64,000 bases of DNA from Alphaproteobacteria bacterium (GTDB lineage: Bacteria; Pseudomonadota; Alphaproteobacteria; SHNJ01). Positions 55,535 through 64,000 of this stretch are shown here, piece after piece; position 1 is the stretch's first letter, and every line of letters starts with the position of its first letter. The stretch lies in the NCBI GenBank assembly GCA_004295055.1, contig SHNJ01000006.1, positions 1 through 64,000 of the forward strand. Direction: 5' to 3'. A model generated the notes under the pieces. That model saw only the letters and a list, made by a program, of their open reading frames with translations, made no database searches and had not been told where the DNA came from. The translations under genes were made by a program, and so were the position numbers.

Positions 55535-56275
55535 TTAGGCGCTGCGGTCTGGCCGTCCATTGGGGCCTTTGCCTCTGAACACAGCGACCAATGCGGCATG
55601 ATCCGCAAAACGCAATCCACGCGGACTGGCGGGTGTTGATGCTGCCGCTGGTTTTAGCGGTTTTGGTTCCATGGCATAGGTTATCGTCAGTCTTCGGTGA
55701 GTCGAAGTTTCGCCGGATGTCAAATTTGGATCAACCCGCCTATTTGGTCGATGAATGACTTGGCGCGCTTTTGCACTGGATAGGCGTACCAATGCAGCCA
55801 ATTCTGAAACATCGGCATCCAAAATATTCAGGGAATTTAACCGTTCTAATAATTCATTGCGCGTGGCTGGAACGCCGGGTTCGGTTAAATGTTCCCGCAA
55901 CTCCGCCCTGCTAAAATTTTCAATAATGCTTTCGGCAGAATCGGAAGGCGCATAACCGATATGCAGAGAATCGTCATCCATATGAATCTGATCTGTGGAA
56001 GCTGAAGGTGCGTCGGTAAGATATTCCTTGGCCAAATTCCATGGATCTTGATTGTGATCCAGCCTGTTTCGCTCCATAACCCCAAATTGGATTTTTCCAT
56101 CATGGTCTATATAGATGACCTGAATGTCCCGGTCCTGGGGATTGTCGTGGGTTAACAGCCAGCCGCATATTGATTTGGTTTGTTTGTTCCAGCGGATCAC
56201 AGGGCTGAATCCCAGATCATCCAGGTAGCCTGTTTCCTTGCTTTGCAACATAGCGATACTGTTTTGGCGGCTCAT
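55535..56275 (-). CDS. unknown protein, 246 aa
   Basis: No recognised domain. Soluble, with an acidic middle (about 95-115) and a proline-rich end (KPLKPAAASTPASP). The first 70 residues contain WNKQTKSICGWLLTHDNPQDRDIQVIYIDHDGKIQFGV, described here only for the WLLTHD and YIDHDGK blocks. It may be lineage-specific. It is divergent from rpmI-rplT and, with the 121-residue gene, splits infC from rpmI. Confidence 0.55.
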   Translation of the reverse strand: MSRQNSIAMLQSKETGYLDDLGFSPVIRWNKQTKSICGWLLTHDNPQDRDIQVIYIDHDGKIQFGVMERNRLDHNQDPWNLAKEYLTDAPSASTDQIHMDDDSLHIGYAPSDSAESIIENFSRAELREHLTEPGVPATRNELLERLNSLNILDADVSELAALVRLSSAKARQVIHRPNRRVDPNLTSGETSTHRRLTITYAMEPKPLKPAAASTPASPRGLRFADHAALVAVFRGKGPNGRPDRSA

Positions 56276-56580
56276 TTATTCTCTCACCCTTATTCCATTT
56301 ATATATTTGATATTTAATGATATTTTCTCCATAAGGAGTATATATATTTCTTTACAGGAAATATAAGTCATTTATAAAGATATATCAAGAAATATTAACG
56401 ATATAACAGCATAACAAGGTCAAAAACCGAAATGGGGCGAAATCGTATTTATTTGCATTTTCAAGGATTTCTGCTATAAACCCGCTTTCCGCGCCGATTT
56501 GTGCAGATGGGCTGCCCGGCCGGAAATAAGTTAATTAAGGCAGGTCGGCGCCTCGGCGCCGCCACAATAAGGAGAATGAA
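56276..56580. other. rpmI leader and intergenic region
   Basis: About 305 bases without a gene. The left part is AT-rich; a promoter is at 56453-56480. The transcribed leader of about 95 bases holds the G+C-rich inverted GGCGCC-TC-GGCGCC (56547-56560) just before the AAGGAG ribosome site of rpmI and could fold as an L20-responsive leader, as ribosomal-protein operons of this type are often self-regulated; not shown here. Confidence 0.5.
56453..56480 (+). promoter_or_regulatory. sigma-70-type promoter for rpmI-rplT
   Basis: TTGCAT (56453-56458) and TATAAA (56475-56480) with a 16-base spacer, about 100 bases before rpmI. Confidence 0.6.
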
Positions 56581-56790
56581 ATGCCCAAATTAAAGACCAA
56601 GAGTGGTCTGAAACGCCGTTTTCGCGTATCAGCCAATGGAAAAGTCAAAACCGCACAAGTAGGCAAACGTCACGGCATGCGCAAACGCTCGCGCCGGATG
56701 AAACGCAATGCACGCGGCACGGAAGTATTGAAAACTCCGGGCGTAAAAGTGTTCTTGCGCATGGCGCCGTACATCAAGCATTTGCAATAG
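56581..56790 (+). CDS. rpmI: 50S ribosomal protein L35
   Basis: 69 residues, very basic: [20 protein letters not shown] at the start and the [10 protein letters not shown] end of L35. AAGGAG lies 8 bases before the ATG. Followed by rplT after 30 bases. Confidence 0.97.
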   Translation: MPKLKTKSGLKRRFRVSANGKVKTAQVGKRHGMRKRSRRMKRNARGTEVLKTPGVKVFLRMAPYIKHLQ

Positions 56791-56820
56791 CGCCTAACCG
56801 AAATTTAAAGGAGATTTTCC

Positions 56821-57177
56821 ATGACACGTTCTTTGCCAAAAGTCGCATCGCGTATGCGCCGCAAAAAAGTTTTAAAACGCGCCAAAGGTTATTATGGCCG
56901 TAAGAAAAATACCATCAAAGCAGCACGCCAGCAGGTTGAAAAATCCGGCCAGTATGCCTATAACGACCGCCGTTTGAAAAAACGCGACTTCCGCGCCTTG
57001 TGGATCGCGCGTATCAACGCCGGTTGCCGCGAATTGGGCTTTACCTATGGCCGCTTGATCGATGGTTTGAAAAAATCCGGTATCGAAGTAAACCGCAAAA
57101 TGCTGGCTGAAATGGCCGTGCATAATCCAGCGGCGTTTAAATCGGTTGTGGATCAGGCCAAAACCGCTTCTAAGTAA
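56821..57177 (+). CDS. rplT: 50S ribosomal protein L20
   Basis: 118 residues. [17 protein letters not shown] near the start, [13 protein letters not shown] (about 53-65) and the end [19 protein letters not shown] are L20 signatures. It binds 23S rRNA early in assembly. AAGGAG before the ATG. Confidence 0.98.
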   Translation: MTRSLPKVASRMRRKKVLKRAKGYYGRKKNTIKAARQQVEKSGQYAYNDRRLKKRDFRALWIARINAGCRELGFTYGRLIDGLKKSGIEVNRKMLAEMAVHNPAAFKSVVDQAKTASK

Positions 57178-57181
57178 AAAT

Positions 57182-57342
57182 CTTCCTCCCCCTTGTGGGG
57201 AGGATAGATATTCTTAGCCGCGAAGCGGATTAGAATATCTTGGTGGGGGTATTCCTGATGATGGACTCTTACCCCCACCCAAGTTAAACTAAATTGCTTT
57301 GCAATTAAGTTTAACTATCCCTCCCCACAAGGGGGAGGGAAA
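57182..57342. repeat. MITE-like palindromic element, diverged copy
   Basis: CTTCCTCCCCCTTGTGGGGAGG at the left pairs with CCTCCCCACAAGGGGGAGGG at the right. Inner TTGGTGGGGGT pairs with ACCCCCACCCAA, and small hairpins (AGATATTCT...AGAATATCT; AGTTAAAC...GTTTAACT) lie within. The design equals that of the 27.6-51.2 kb elements but with TTGTGGGG instead of TTGAGGGA at the tip. Confidence 0.85.
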
Positions 57343-57360
57343 AAAGAGCGATAGTTGATA

Positions 57361-58440
57361 ATGTCCGATTATACCTCCCTGAAAAACGAATTGGTTGCCG
57401 CAATTAACAATGCGGCCGATCTGGCGCAGCTTGAGAATATTCGCGTTAATGAGCTTGGCAAAAAAGGCCGACTGGCCGAAGCGATGAGCGGCCTTGGCAA
57501 AATGTCGCCCGACGAACGCAAAAAAGTCGGCGCCGAATTGAATGTCGTCAAGCAAGAAATCAACGATGCGTTTGCCGCGCGCAAATCGACATTGGAACAA
57601 GGCGCGTTGACCGCAAAATTGGCATCTGAAAAAATTGATATTACTTTGCCTGCGCCAACAGCCGCGCCGGGGAAAATTCATCCTATCGCCCAGGTAATCG
57701 ATGAGGTTACCGCCATCTTTGCCGCGCAAGGATTTGTTGTGGCGGAAGGCCCGGATATCGATACGCAAGATAATAATTTTACCGCGCTGAATATTCCAGA
57801 ATCGCATCCGGCGCGGCAAATGCACGATACGTTTTATTTGAACGCTAAGGATGAAAAGGGTTTGGATTTATTGCTGCGCACGCATACATCGACCGTGCAA
57901 ATCCGCACCATGACCAAGCAAAAACCGCCCTTGCGCATTCTGGCGCCTGGCCGCACATTCCGCAGCGATTCCGATATGACCCACACACCGATGTTCCACC
58001 AGATCGAAGGCTTTGTGGTGGATGAATCGACGCATTTCGGCCATTTAAAGGGCTGTTTAATCGAATTCGTGCGCGCGTTTTTCGAATTATCGGATGTGCC
58101 GGTGCGTTTTCGCCCATCGTTTTTCCCATTCACCGAACCGTCGGCGGAAATGGATATCGGCTGCTCGCGCAAGGATGGCGGATTGAAAATTGGCGCTGGC
58201 GATTCGTGGCTTGAAATTCTGGGATGCGGCATGATTCATCCAAAAGTTTTGGAAAATTGCGGCATTGATTCCAAAAAATACCAAGGTTTCGCGTTCGGCA
58301 TGGGCGTCGAACGGTTGGCGATGTTGAAATACGGCATCCCCGATTTGCGCAGCTTTTTTGGCGGCGATTCGCGTTGGCTGGATCATTATGGATTTTCCGC
58401 GCTCGACGTGCCTTCAATGGCTGGGGGGTTATCGCGATGA
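57361..58440 (+). CDS. pheS: phenylalanine--tRNA ligase alpha subunit
   Basis: 359 residues from ATG 57361; a TTG two codons earlier is less likely. N-terminal coiled coil (1-90), then the class II core: [19 protein letters not shown], motif 2 around [29 protein letters not shown], and motif 3 [21 protein letters not shown]. Joins pheT through an intervening 111-residue gene, overlapping it by 4 bases. Confidence 0.97.
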   Translation: MSDYTSLKNELVAAINNAADLAQLENIRVNELGKKGRLAEAMSGLGKMSPDERKKVGAELNVVKQEINDAFAARKSTLEQGALTAKLASEKIDITLPAPTAAPGKIHPIAQVIDEVTAIFAAQGFVVAEGPDIDTQDNNFTALNIPESHPARQMHDTFYLNAKDEKGLDLLLRTHTSTVQIRTMTKQKPPLRILAPGRTFRSDSDMTHTPMFHQIEGFVVDESTHFGHLKGCLIEFVRAFFELSDVPVRFRPSFFPFTEPSAEMDIGCSRKDGGLKIGAGDSWLEILGCGMIHPKVLENCGIDSKKYQGFAFGMGVERLAMLKYGIPDLRSFFGGDSRWLDHYGFSALDVPSMAGGLSR

Positions 58441-58772
58441 AACTGACCGATTTATCAAAGGGCACGGTTGACACAATTGCACGCCTATTGTGCATGGGCA
58501 ATAAGGGATTGCATGAAGGGGTGAATGTCGCTTTGTCGCAAATTGCTACGATTCGCTCTTTGCCAAAGCCAGAACAAGAGGAAATCCGTAAAGATCTTAT
58601 TTCGGCAATTATGTTGATTGCCAATTGGGAAGGAAACTTGCTGGAAATGAATTTGGAAAAACGGCGCGCCGTTTTTCGCGCCTTGCCGGATTTTATTGCG
58701 GTCGAGAAAGGCCGCAAGCAAGTATTGCGCGCTATGTGGGATCAATATAGCCGGCAGGAGATTGCGATATGA
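58437..58772 (+). CDS. unknown 111-residue protein between pheS and pheT
   Basis: ATG 58437 overlaps the pheS stop (ATGA), and its own stop overlaps the pheT start (ATGA), so all three are translated in series. The product is soluble and helical ([41 protein letters not shown]), with no signal peptide; no family recognised. pheS and pheT are normally adjacent, so a gene here is unusual. It could act with the enzyme, but position is the only evidence. Confidence 0.7.
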   Translation: MKLTDLSKGTVDTIARLLCMGNKGLHEGVNVALSQIATIRSLPKPEQEEIRKDLISAIMLIANWEGNLLEMNLEKRRAVFRALPDFIAVEKGRKQVLRAMWDQYSRQEIAI

Positions 58773-61264
58773 AATTCACTTTATCCTGGCTGAAAGAACA
58801 TCTCGATACCGATGCGGATTTAAAAACCATCACCGACAAATTGACGGCAATTGGGCTTGAGGTTGAAGATGTAGTCGATAACTCCAAGGCCCTCGCGCCA
58901 TTTATTATCGCCTATGTCGAATCGGCGGAACAACATCCCAATGCCGACCGGTTAAAAGTTTGCAAGGTCAATGATAATCACCAAACCTATCAAATTGTTT
59001 GCGGCGCGCCGAATGCGCGCGCTGGCATGAAGGCGGTTTTATCGCTGCCCGGCATGGTGATTCCATCGACGGGAGAGGCCTTGAAAAAAGGCGCGATTCG
59101 CGGCGTGGAATCCCAAGGCATGATGTGCTCGGCCGCGGAGTTGGGCCTGGGCGTGGACAGCGCCGGGATTATCGAATTGCCGGCGGATGCGCCGGTGGGT
59201 GCGCCATACGCCAAAACCTATGGCCTGGATGATGCAGTAATTGAAATTAATTTAACGCCGAACCGGGCGGATTGTACCGGCATTTACGGCATTGCGCGCG
59301 ATTTGGCGGCTGCGGGTTTAGGCAAATTAAAACCGATTTCCATGCCGAAAATAAATCCGGCAAACGGACAAAAATGGGATGTTAAAATTGAAACGCCGGA
59401 TTGCCCGCAATTTGCGTCGTGCCTGATCAAGGGCGTGAAAAACGCCTCTTCGCCGGAATGGCTGCAAAGTAAATTGCGCGCCATTGGCTTGCGCCCCATT
59501 TCGGCGTTGGTCGATATCACCAATTATTTTACCATTGTTTATGGCCGCCCGATGCACGTATTCGATGTGGCAAAATTGCGTGGCGCGATGCGCGTGCACC
59601 CGGCGAAAGGCGGCGAGAAAATTGCCGCGCTGAATGACAAGGAATATCAGTTGCAGCCTGGTATGACCGCGATTTCCGATGATTCCGGCGTAATCAGCGT
59701 TGCGGGCATTGTTGGCGGCGCATCGACCGGCGTCGATGAAAATACCAAAGACGTATTGCTCGAAGTGGCATTGTGGAATCCTGATCGTATCGCCGAAACG
59801 GGCCGCAAATTGGAATGCATTACCGATGCGCGGTATCGTTTTGAACGCGGCGTCGATCCCGAATTTGTAAAACCATCGCTGGATTTGGCGACCAAAATGA
59901 TTTTGGATTTATGCGGCGGCAATGCTGGCGAGCCGGTTGTTACCGGAAAAACGCCGGAATATAAACGGCAAATTGAATTCCGCGCCTCGCGCATTAAATC
60001 GCTGGGCGGCGCGGATTTGCCTGCATCTTCGGCGCAAGATATTTTGGCAAAATTGGGTTTCCAAGTTGCGGATAGCGGTAAAGAAATTTGGGCCATCACC
60101 CCGCCATCCTGGCGCGGCGATGTGCATGGCGAGGCCGATATTGTCGAAGAAATTATTCGCCTGATCGGGTTCGATAATATTCCAGCCGCATCCTTGCCGA
60201 TGGGCAAGATAGAGGCAGGACAGGCCTTAAGCGCCTCGCAAAAAAGAATTGCCTTGGCGCGGCGCGCCTTGGCGGTGCGGGGAATGTTGCAATCCACCTC
60301 GTTTGCCTTTGTTTCGCGTGAACAAGCGGAATTGTTCGGCGATATAAAAACCGAATTGACGCTGAAGAATCCCATTGCTTCCGATTTAAATTATATGCGC
60401 CCCAGCATTTTGCCGTCCTTATTGCAGATGGTGAAATCGAACGCGGATCGCAGCAATCCGGATTTGGCGATATTTGAAATTGGTCCGCAATATGCGGGTG
60501 TAAAGCCGGAAGATCAAAAAATTGTGGCTGCCGCCATCCGCAGCGGCGTAACCCCACGCCATTGGCAGGAAAAATCGCGCAAGGTTAATGCGTTCGATGC
60601 CAAGGCGGATGCGTTGGCCTTATTGGCGGAATTGGGCGTCGATGCGTCCAAAGGACAAATCACGGCCGGCGCGCCGGAATGGTATCATCCTGGCCAATCG
60701 GGCGTCGTTAAATTTGGCCCGAATATTTTGGCGCAATTCGGCGTGCTGCATCCAAAAATATTGGCGCATTACGATATAAAATTGCCAGTGGTTGCGGCAG
60801 AAATATTTCTGGAAAATATTCCAGCGCCAAAATCCAAAAGCGGCAAGGCGCGCACATTGCTGAAATTATCACCATTTCAACCGGTTTCGCGCGATTTCGC
60901 ATTTTTGGTAGATCAATCGGTTTCGGCCGATGCGGTGATACGCGCCGCGCGCGATGCGGATAAAAATTTGATCGTCGATGTTTATGTATTTGATGAATTT
61001 AGATTTAAAAAAGATGCTGCAATAAAAGACTTGGAAACAGAAAAAGCAATTGCTGAAGCTAGTCAATACCCTATAATTGATATGTCGGATTCAGAATTCA
61101 ATAGTGTCGCTAAAGATAAGAAGTTTACGGCGGTTAAATCTATTGCCATTGCTGTGACCATGCAGCCAGCCGATAAGACCCTGACCGATGCGGAAATCGA
61201 AGCGGTTTGTAAAAAAATCGTCGATTCGGTGATCGCCGCGACGGGCGGAACGCTTAGAACTTGA
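58769..61264 (+). CDS. pheT: phenylalanine--tRNA ligase beta subunit with in-frame insertion
   Basis: 831 residues. EMAP/tRNA-binding domain at about 40-150 (HPNADRLKVCKVN), then B5, B3/4 with the editing site, and the C-terminal FDX-ACB anticodon domain (about 700-831). Within the last, between VDVYVFDEF (residue 744) and KSIAIAVTMQP (from 790), about 45 residues replace the roughly 10-residue loop usual in the family; their DNA (61001-61135) is much more AT-rich than its surroundings. The frame is intact. Start overlaps the small gene before; stop overlaps the acetyltransferase start. Confidence 0.95.
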   Translation: MKFTLSWLKEHLDTDADLKTITDKLTAIGLEVEDVVDNSKALAPFIIAYVESAEQHPNADRLKVCKVNDNHQTYQIVCGAPNARAGMKAVLSLPGMVIPSTGEALKKGAIRGVESQGMMCSAAELGLGVDSAGIIELPADAPVGAPYAKTYGLDDAVIEINLTPNRADCTGIYGIARDLAAAGLGKLKPISMPKINPANGQKWDVKIETPDCPQFASCLIKGVKNASSPEWLQSKLRAIGLRPISALVDITNYFTIVYGRPMHVFDVAKLRGAMRVHPAKGGEKIAALNDKEYQLQPGMTAISDDSGVISVAGIVGGASTGVDENTKDVLLEVALWNPDRIAETGRKLECITDARYRFERGVDPEFVKPSLDLATKMILDLCGGNAGEPVVTGKTPEYKRQIEFRASRIKSLGGADLPASSAQDILAKLGFQVADSGKEIWAITPPSWRGDVHGEADIVEEIIRLIGFDNIPAASLPMGKIEAGQALSASQKRIALARRALAVRGMLQSTSFAFVSREQAELFGDIKTELTLKNPIASDLNYMRPSILPSLLQMVKSNADRSNPDLAIFEIGPQYAGVKPEDQKIVAAAIRSGVTPRHWQEKSRKVNAFDAKADALALLAELGVDASKGQITAGAPEWYHPGQSGVVKFGPNILAQFGVLHPKILAHYDIKLPVVAAEIFLENIPAPKSKSGKARTLLKLSPFQPVSRDFAFLVDQSVSADAVIRAARDADKNLIVDVYVFDEFRFKKDAAIKDLETEKAIAEASQYPIIDMSDSEFNSVAKDKKFTAVKSIAIAVTMQPADKTLTDAEIEAVCKKIVDSVIAATGGTLRT

Positions 61265-61806
61265 TGATTGCCAAGCCATTATCGCAAATTGAAACAGAAC
61301 GCTTATTGCTACGCCCTGTTACGGCCAATGATGCGCCGGAAATTTATTCCAAATGGGGCAGCAGTGCGATTGTCGCCAAATACATGAGCTGGAAATGCGG
61401 CATTCCGGCGGAAACCGAAAAATTCCTGCGTTATGCCGAGACGGCCTGGAACACGGGCGAGGAATATACCTGGGTGATTGCGTTGAAATCCGCGCCAAAG
61501 GACTTGATCGGGTCGTTCGGAATCCGGGTACGGGCGGATGATGCCGATTTTGGATATTTATTAATGCCTGAGTTCTGGGGCCGGGGTTATATCGCCGAGG
61601 CAGGGCAGCCAATCATCGATTGGTGCTGGAAATTGCCCCATATAAAACGCATATGGGCGGTGCATCATGCCGACAATCCAAATTCCGGCCGGGTAATGCG
61701 AAAATTAGGGCTAGGGCTAGAGTCTATTTGCAAAAATAACAAAATTTACCCGCAAATCAGCGATACTATTTTGCAGGATGAATGTTTGTATTCTATTGTA
61801 AAATAA
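61264..61806 (+). CDS. GNAT-family N-acetyltransferase
   Basis: 180 residues from ATG 61264, overlapping the pheT stop (TGATG). [25 protein letters not shown] is the RimJ/RimL-type opening; the acetyl-CoA site lies in the [25 protein letters not shown] stretch, and [18 protein letters not shown] is the conserved last motif. Substrate unknown; such enzymes acetylate protein N-termini or small amines. Confidence 0.9.
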   Translation: MIAKPLSQIETERLLLRPVTANDAPEIYSKWGSSAIVAKYMSWKCGIPAETEKFLRYAETAWNTGEEYTWVIALKSAPKDLIGSFGIRVRADDADFGYLLMPEFWGRGYIAEAGQPIIDWCWKLPHIKRIWAVHHADNPNSGRVMRKLGLGLESICKNNKIYPQISDTILQDECLYSIVK

Positions 61807-61822
61807 GCTAAAACTACCGCCC

Positions 61823-63625
61823 ATGACGCACGATTTATCGAAAATTAGAAACTTTTCCATTATTGCCCATATCGATCACGGCAAATCGACTTTAGCCGAC
61901 CGTTTGATCCAATATTGCGGCGGCTTGACCGACCGGGAAATGACCGATCAGGTTCTGGATAATATGGATATCGAAAAAGAACGCGGTATTACCATCAAGG
62001 CGCAAACCGTGCGTTTGAATTACAAGGCCGATGACGGCATTACCTATCAGTTGAATTTGATGGATACCCCAGGCCACGTGGATTTTGCTTACGAAGTATC
62101 GCGCTGTCTCGCCGCTTGCGAAGGATCGTTGCTGGTGGTCGATTCCACTCAAGGGGTCGAGGCGCAAACGTTGGCCAACGTGTACCAAGCCATCGATGCC
62201 GGTCATGAAATTATTCCGGTGGTCAATAAAATCGATTTGCCGGCGGCCGATGTTGAAAAAGTAAAAACCCAGATCGAGGATATTATAGGCATCGATGCAT
62301 CGGACGCCGTGCCGATTTCCGCCAAGGCAGGGATTGGGATCAAAGAAACGCTGGAAGCAATTGTTAAACGTTTGCCAGCGCCAAAGGGCGATGTAAACGC
62401 GCCGTTAAAGGCGATGCTGATCGATTCGTGGTACGATCCTTATTGGGGCGTTGTGACATTGGTGCGCGTGCGCGAAGGCGTTTTGAAAAAAGGCCAGAAA
62501 ATCCGTTTTATGTCGAATAATGCGGCCTATTCGCTGGATCGTCTCGGTATTTTCACGCCAAAAAATGTCGAGAAAGACGCGTTATATCCTGGGGAAGTCG
62601 GATTTTTCACCGCTGGCATTAAAACCATTTCCGATACCAAGATCGGCGATACGATTACGGATGATAAAACCCCAACCGCGGAACCGCTGCCCGGATTTAA
62701 GCCCAGCATTCCTGTGGTTTGGTGCGGCCTTTATCCGACCGATGCCGGAGAATTTGAAAAACTGCGCGATTCCTTGGCGAAATTGCGCCTGAATGACGCC
62801 AGCTTTCATTTTGAACAGGAAACATCGCAGGCGCTGGGATTCGGATTCCGCTGTGGTTTCCTTGGATTGCTGCATTTGGAAATTATTCAGGAACGGCTGG
62901 AACGCGAATTTAATCTGGATCTGATTACCACCGCTCCATCGGTTATTTACAAAGTCTACATGACCGACGGAACATACAAGGAATTGCATAATCCTGCCGA
63001 TTATCCCGATGCGACCAAATTAGAAAAAATTGAGGAGCCTTGGATCAAGGCGACGATCATGACGCCGGATGAATATCTGGGCGGGATTTTGCAGTTATGC
63101 AACGACCGTCGCGGCGAACAAGTGGATTTAACTTATGTCGGGCCACGCGCGATGGCGGTTTACCGTTTGCCGCTGAATGAAGTGGTGTTCGATTTTTATG
63201 ACCGTTTGAAGTCTATTTCACGCGGTTATGCCAGCTTTGACTATCAAATCGAAGATTACAAACCGGAAGATTTGGTGAAAATGACTATTCTGGTCAATGG
63301 CGATCCGGTCGACGCGTTGGCCATCATCGTGCACCGCGCTCGCGCCGAAAAACGCGGCCGGGTATTGTGCGAAAAATTAAAAGAATTGATCCCGCGGCAA
63401 ATGTTCCAGGTTGCGATTCAAGCGGCCATCGGCGGGAAAATCGTGGCGCGCGAAACTATTTCCGCGATGCGCAAAGACGTGTTGTGGCGTTGTTATGGCG
63501 GCGATATTACGCGTAAACGCAAACTGCTGGAAAAGCAAAAAGAAGGCAAAAAACGCATGCGCCAGGTGGGTAACGTCGAAATCCCGCAATCCGCCTTTAT
63601 CGCCGCGCTGAAACTGGACGATTGA
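61823..63625 (+). CDS. lepA: elongation factor 4 (LepA)
   Basis: 600 residues. Translational GTPase: G1 [14 protein letters not shown] (14-27), G2 [13 protein letters not shown]3 DTPGHVDF, G4 NKIDLP, and the LepA-specific C-terminal domain with [20 protein letters not shown] and the end [16 protein letters not shown]. It acts on stalled or mis-translocated ribosomes. 16 bases after the acetyltransferase gene. Confidence 0.98.
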   Translation: MTHDLSKIRNFSIIAHIDHGKSTLADRLIQYCGGLTDREMTDQVLDNMDIEKERGITIKAQTVRLNYKADDGITYQLNLMDTPGHVDFAYEVSRCLAACEGSLLVVDSTQGVEAQTLANVYQAIDAGHEIIPVVNKIDLPAADVEKVKTQIEDIIGIDASDAVPISAKAGIGIKETLEAIVKRLPAPKGDVNAPLKAMLIDSWYDPYWGVVTLVRVREGVLKKGQKIRFMSNNAAYSLDRLGIFTPKNVEKDALYPGEVGFFTAGIKTISDTKIGDTITDDKTPTAEPLPGFKPSIPVVWCGLYPTDAGEFEKLRDSLAKLRLNDASFHFEQETSQALGFGFRCGFLGLLHLEIIQERLEREFNLDLITTAPSVIYKVYMTDGTYKELHNPADYPDATKLEKIEEPWIKATIMTPDEYLGGILQLCNDRRGEQVDLTYVGPRAMAVYRLPLNEVVFDFYDRLKSISRGYASFDYQIEDYKPEDLVKMTILVNGDPVDALAIIVHRARAEKRGRVLCEKLKELIPRQMFQVAIQAAIGGKIVARETISAMRKDVLWRCYGGDITRKRKLLEKQKEGKKRMRQVGNVEIPQSAFIAALKLDD

Positions 63626-63628
63626 TCT

Positions 63629-63919
63629 ATGCCGCCGCAGAAACCGCCGCATATCCTGAATGCCGCTTCGAATTTGCTGGGAATTTGCTTTATTTTGATT
63701 ACCGGCATTAAATTGACGGCGCGGGATGTAAACACTCTGGCGGATGAAATAACCGTGTTCGCGGCATTTTGTTTTTTATCCAGCTGTATTTTATCTTATT
63801 CCGCGATGCGGTCTGAAAGAAATTCCAGCCGGTTTGAAGATTTTGCCGATCACGCTTTTATGCTGGGCTTGATTATCTTGTTTATAGCCGTATTTATTTT
63901 CGCAGGCGGCATATTATAA
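63629..63919 (+). CDS. small unknown membrane protein, 96 aa
   Basis: Three hydrophobic segments (about 15-30, 42-60 and 76-95) with little outside them; no recognised family. It begins 3 bases after the lepA stop, so it is probably co-transcribed. It overlaps the end of a convergent gene by 6 bases. Confidence 0.6.
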   Translation: MPPQKPPHILNAASNLLGICFILITGIKLTARDVNTLADEITVFAAFCFLSSCILSYSAMRSERNSSRFEDFADHAFMLGLIILFIAVFIFAGGIL

Positions 63920-64000
63920 AAGATTGTTATAAACTTTCATAATGCCTTCCACCCCTAATAAAACAACGGTGGCATTGAACGCCAGCGCCATTGCTCCGAC
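63914..64000 (-). CDS. C-terminal end of an unknown gene, partial
   Basis: A minus-strand frame is open from the window edge to TAA at 63914 and encodes 28 residues, hydrophobic in part (LAFNATVVLLGVEGIMKVYNNLL). A convergent gene would suit the spacing, but so short a fragment cannot be identified. Confidence 0.3.
   Translation of the reverse strand, partial: VGAMALAFNATVVLLGVEGIMKVYNNLL

Noticed and set aside
61001-61135. Rickettsia palindromic element in pheT
   Set aside because: Position inside a gene and AT richness fit, but the ends of the insertion do not form an inverted repeat.

Overview
The window reads as about 60 kb of chromosomal backbone from an alphaproteobacterium of intermediate G+C, with one AT-rich foreign segment at its left edge. 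The alphaproteobacterial assignment rests on gene content and order: rpmH-rnpA-yidD-yidC-engB followed by dapE, SRP RNA (ffs) beside dnaX-ybaB-recR, kdsD-lptC-lptA-lptB-rpoN-hpf-ptsN, a DUF1150 protein, an NDUFA9-type complex I protein, and thrS-infC-rpmI-rplT-pheS-pheT-lepA. A Rhodospirillales- or Micavibrio-like lineage is my best guess, but the sequence alone does not prove it. The lpt/kds genes show a Gram-negative envelope with LPS and Kdo.

Left edge (1-3795, all minus strand): an AT-rich four-gene operon abuts the 3' end of a tRNA-Arg gene, the classical integration site of genomic islands. It encodes a 4-fold beta flower protein, a helix-turn-helix protein, a 68-residue protein and a large Rad50-like ATPase with a CxxC zinc hook, which runs off the window. 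This is the best candidate for an undescribed system here.

4-27 kb: a coiled-coil lipoprotein and gpt; panD-panB-panC for pantothenate; an orphan sensor kinase; an EEP-fold membrane protein; the rpmH-to-dapE cluster behind a strong promoter; an unusual amidoligase-fold protein overlapping truA; def-fmt-truA for translation; rmuC; an SPFH/NfeD membrane pair; dnaX-ybaB-recR with ffs upstream; kdsB; and a membrane-anchored cytochrome c.

27-43 kb: a complete yejABEF peptide ABC transporter whose binding protein has an odd C-terminal membrane tail; a MarR regulator; an M17 aminopeptidase; the long LPS-export/sigma-54/PTS-Ntr run from kdsD down to ptsN; a short RNase D; and tRNA-Leu.

43-64 kb: unknown proteins, NDUFA9, uppP, a GST, a hydrolase, two glycosyltransferases flanking tandem membrane-anchored solute-binding proteins, then translation genes. 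Of these, infC appears to start at an ATC codon, pheS and pheT are separated by a small unknown gene, and pheT carries an AT-rich in-frame insertion.

Intergenic spaces carry several families of palindromic repeats: C/G-rich MITE-like elements at 27.6, 29.7, 51.2 and 57.2 kb, A-tract-loop hairpins at 33.7, 38.9 and 54.3 kb, and short palindromes at 3.9, 25.0 and 43.2 kb. I saw no CRISPR array, transposase, integrase or rRNA.
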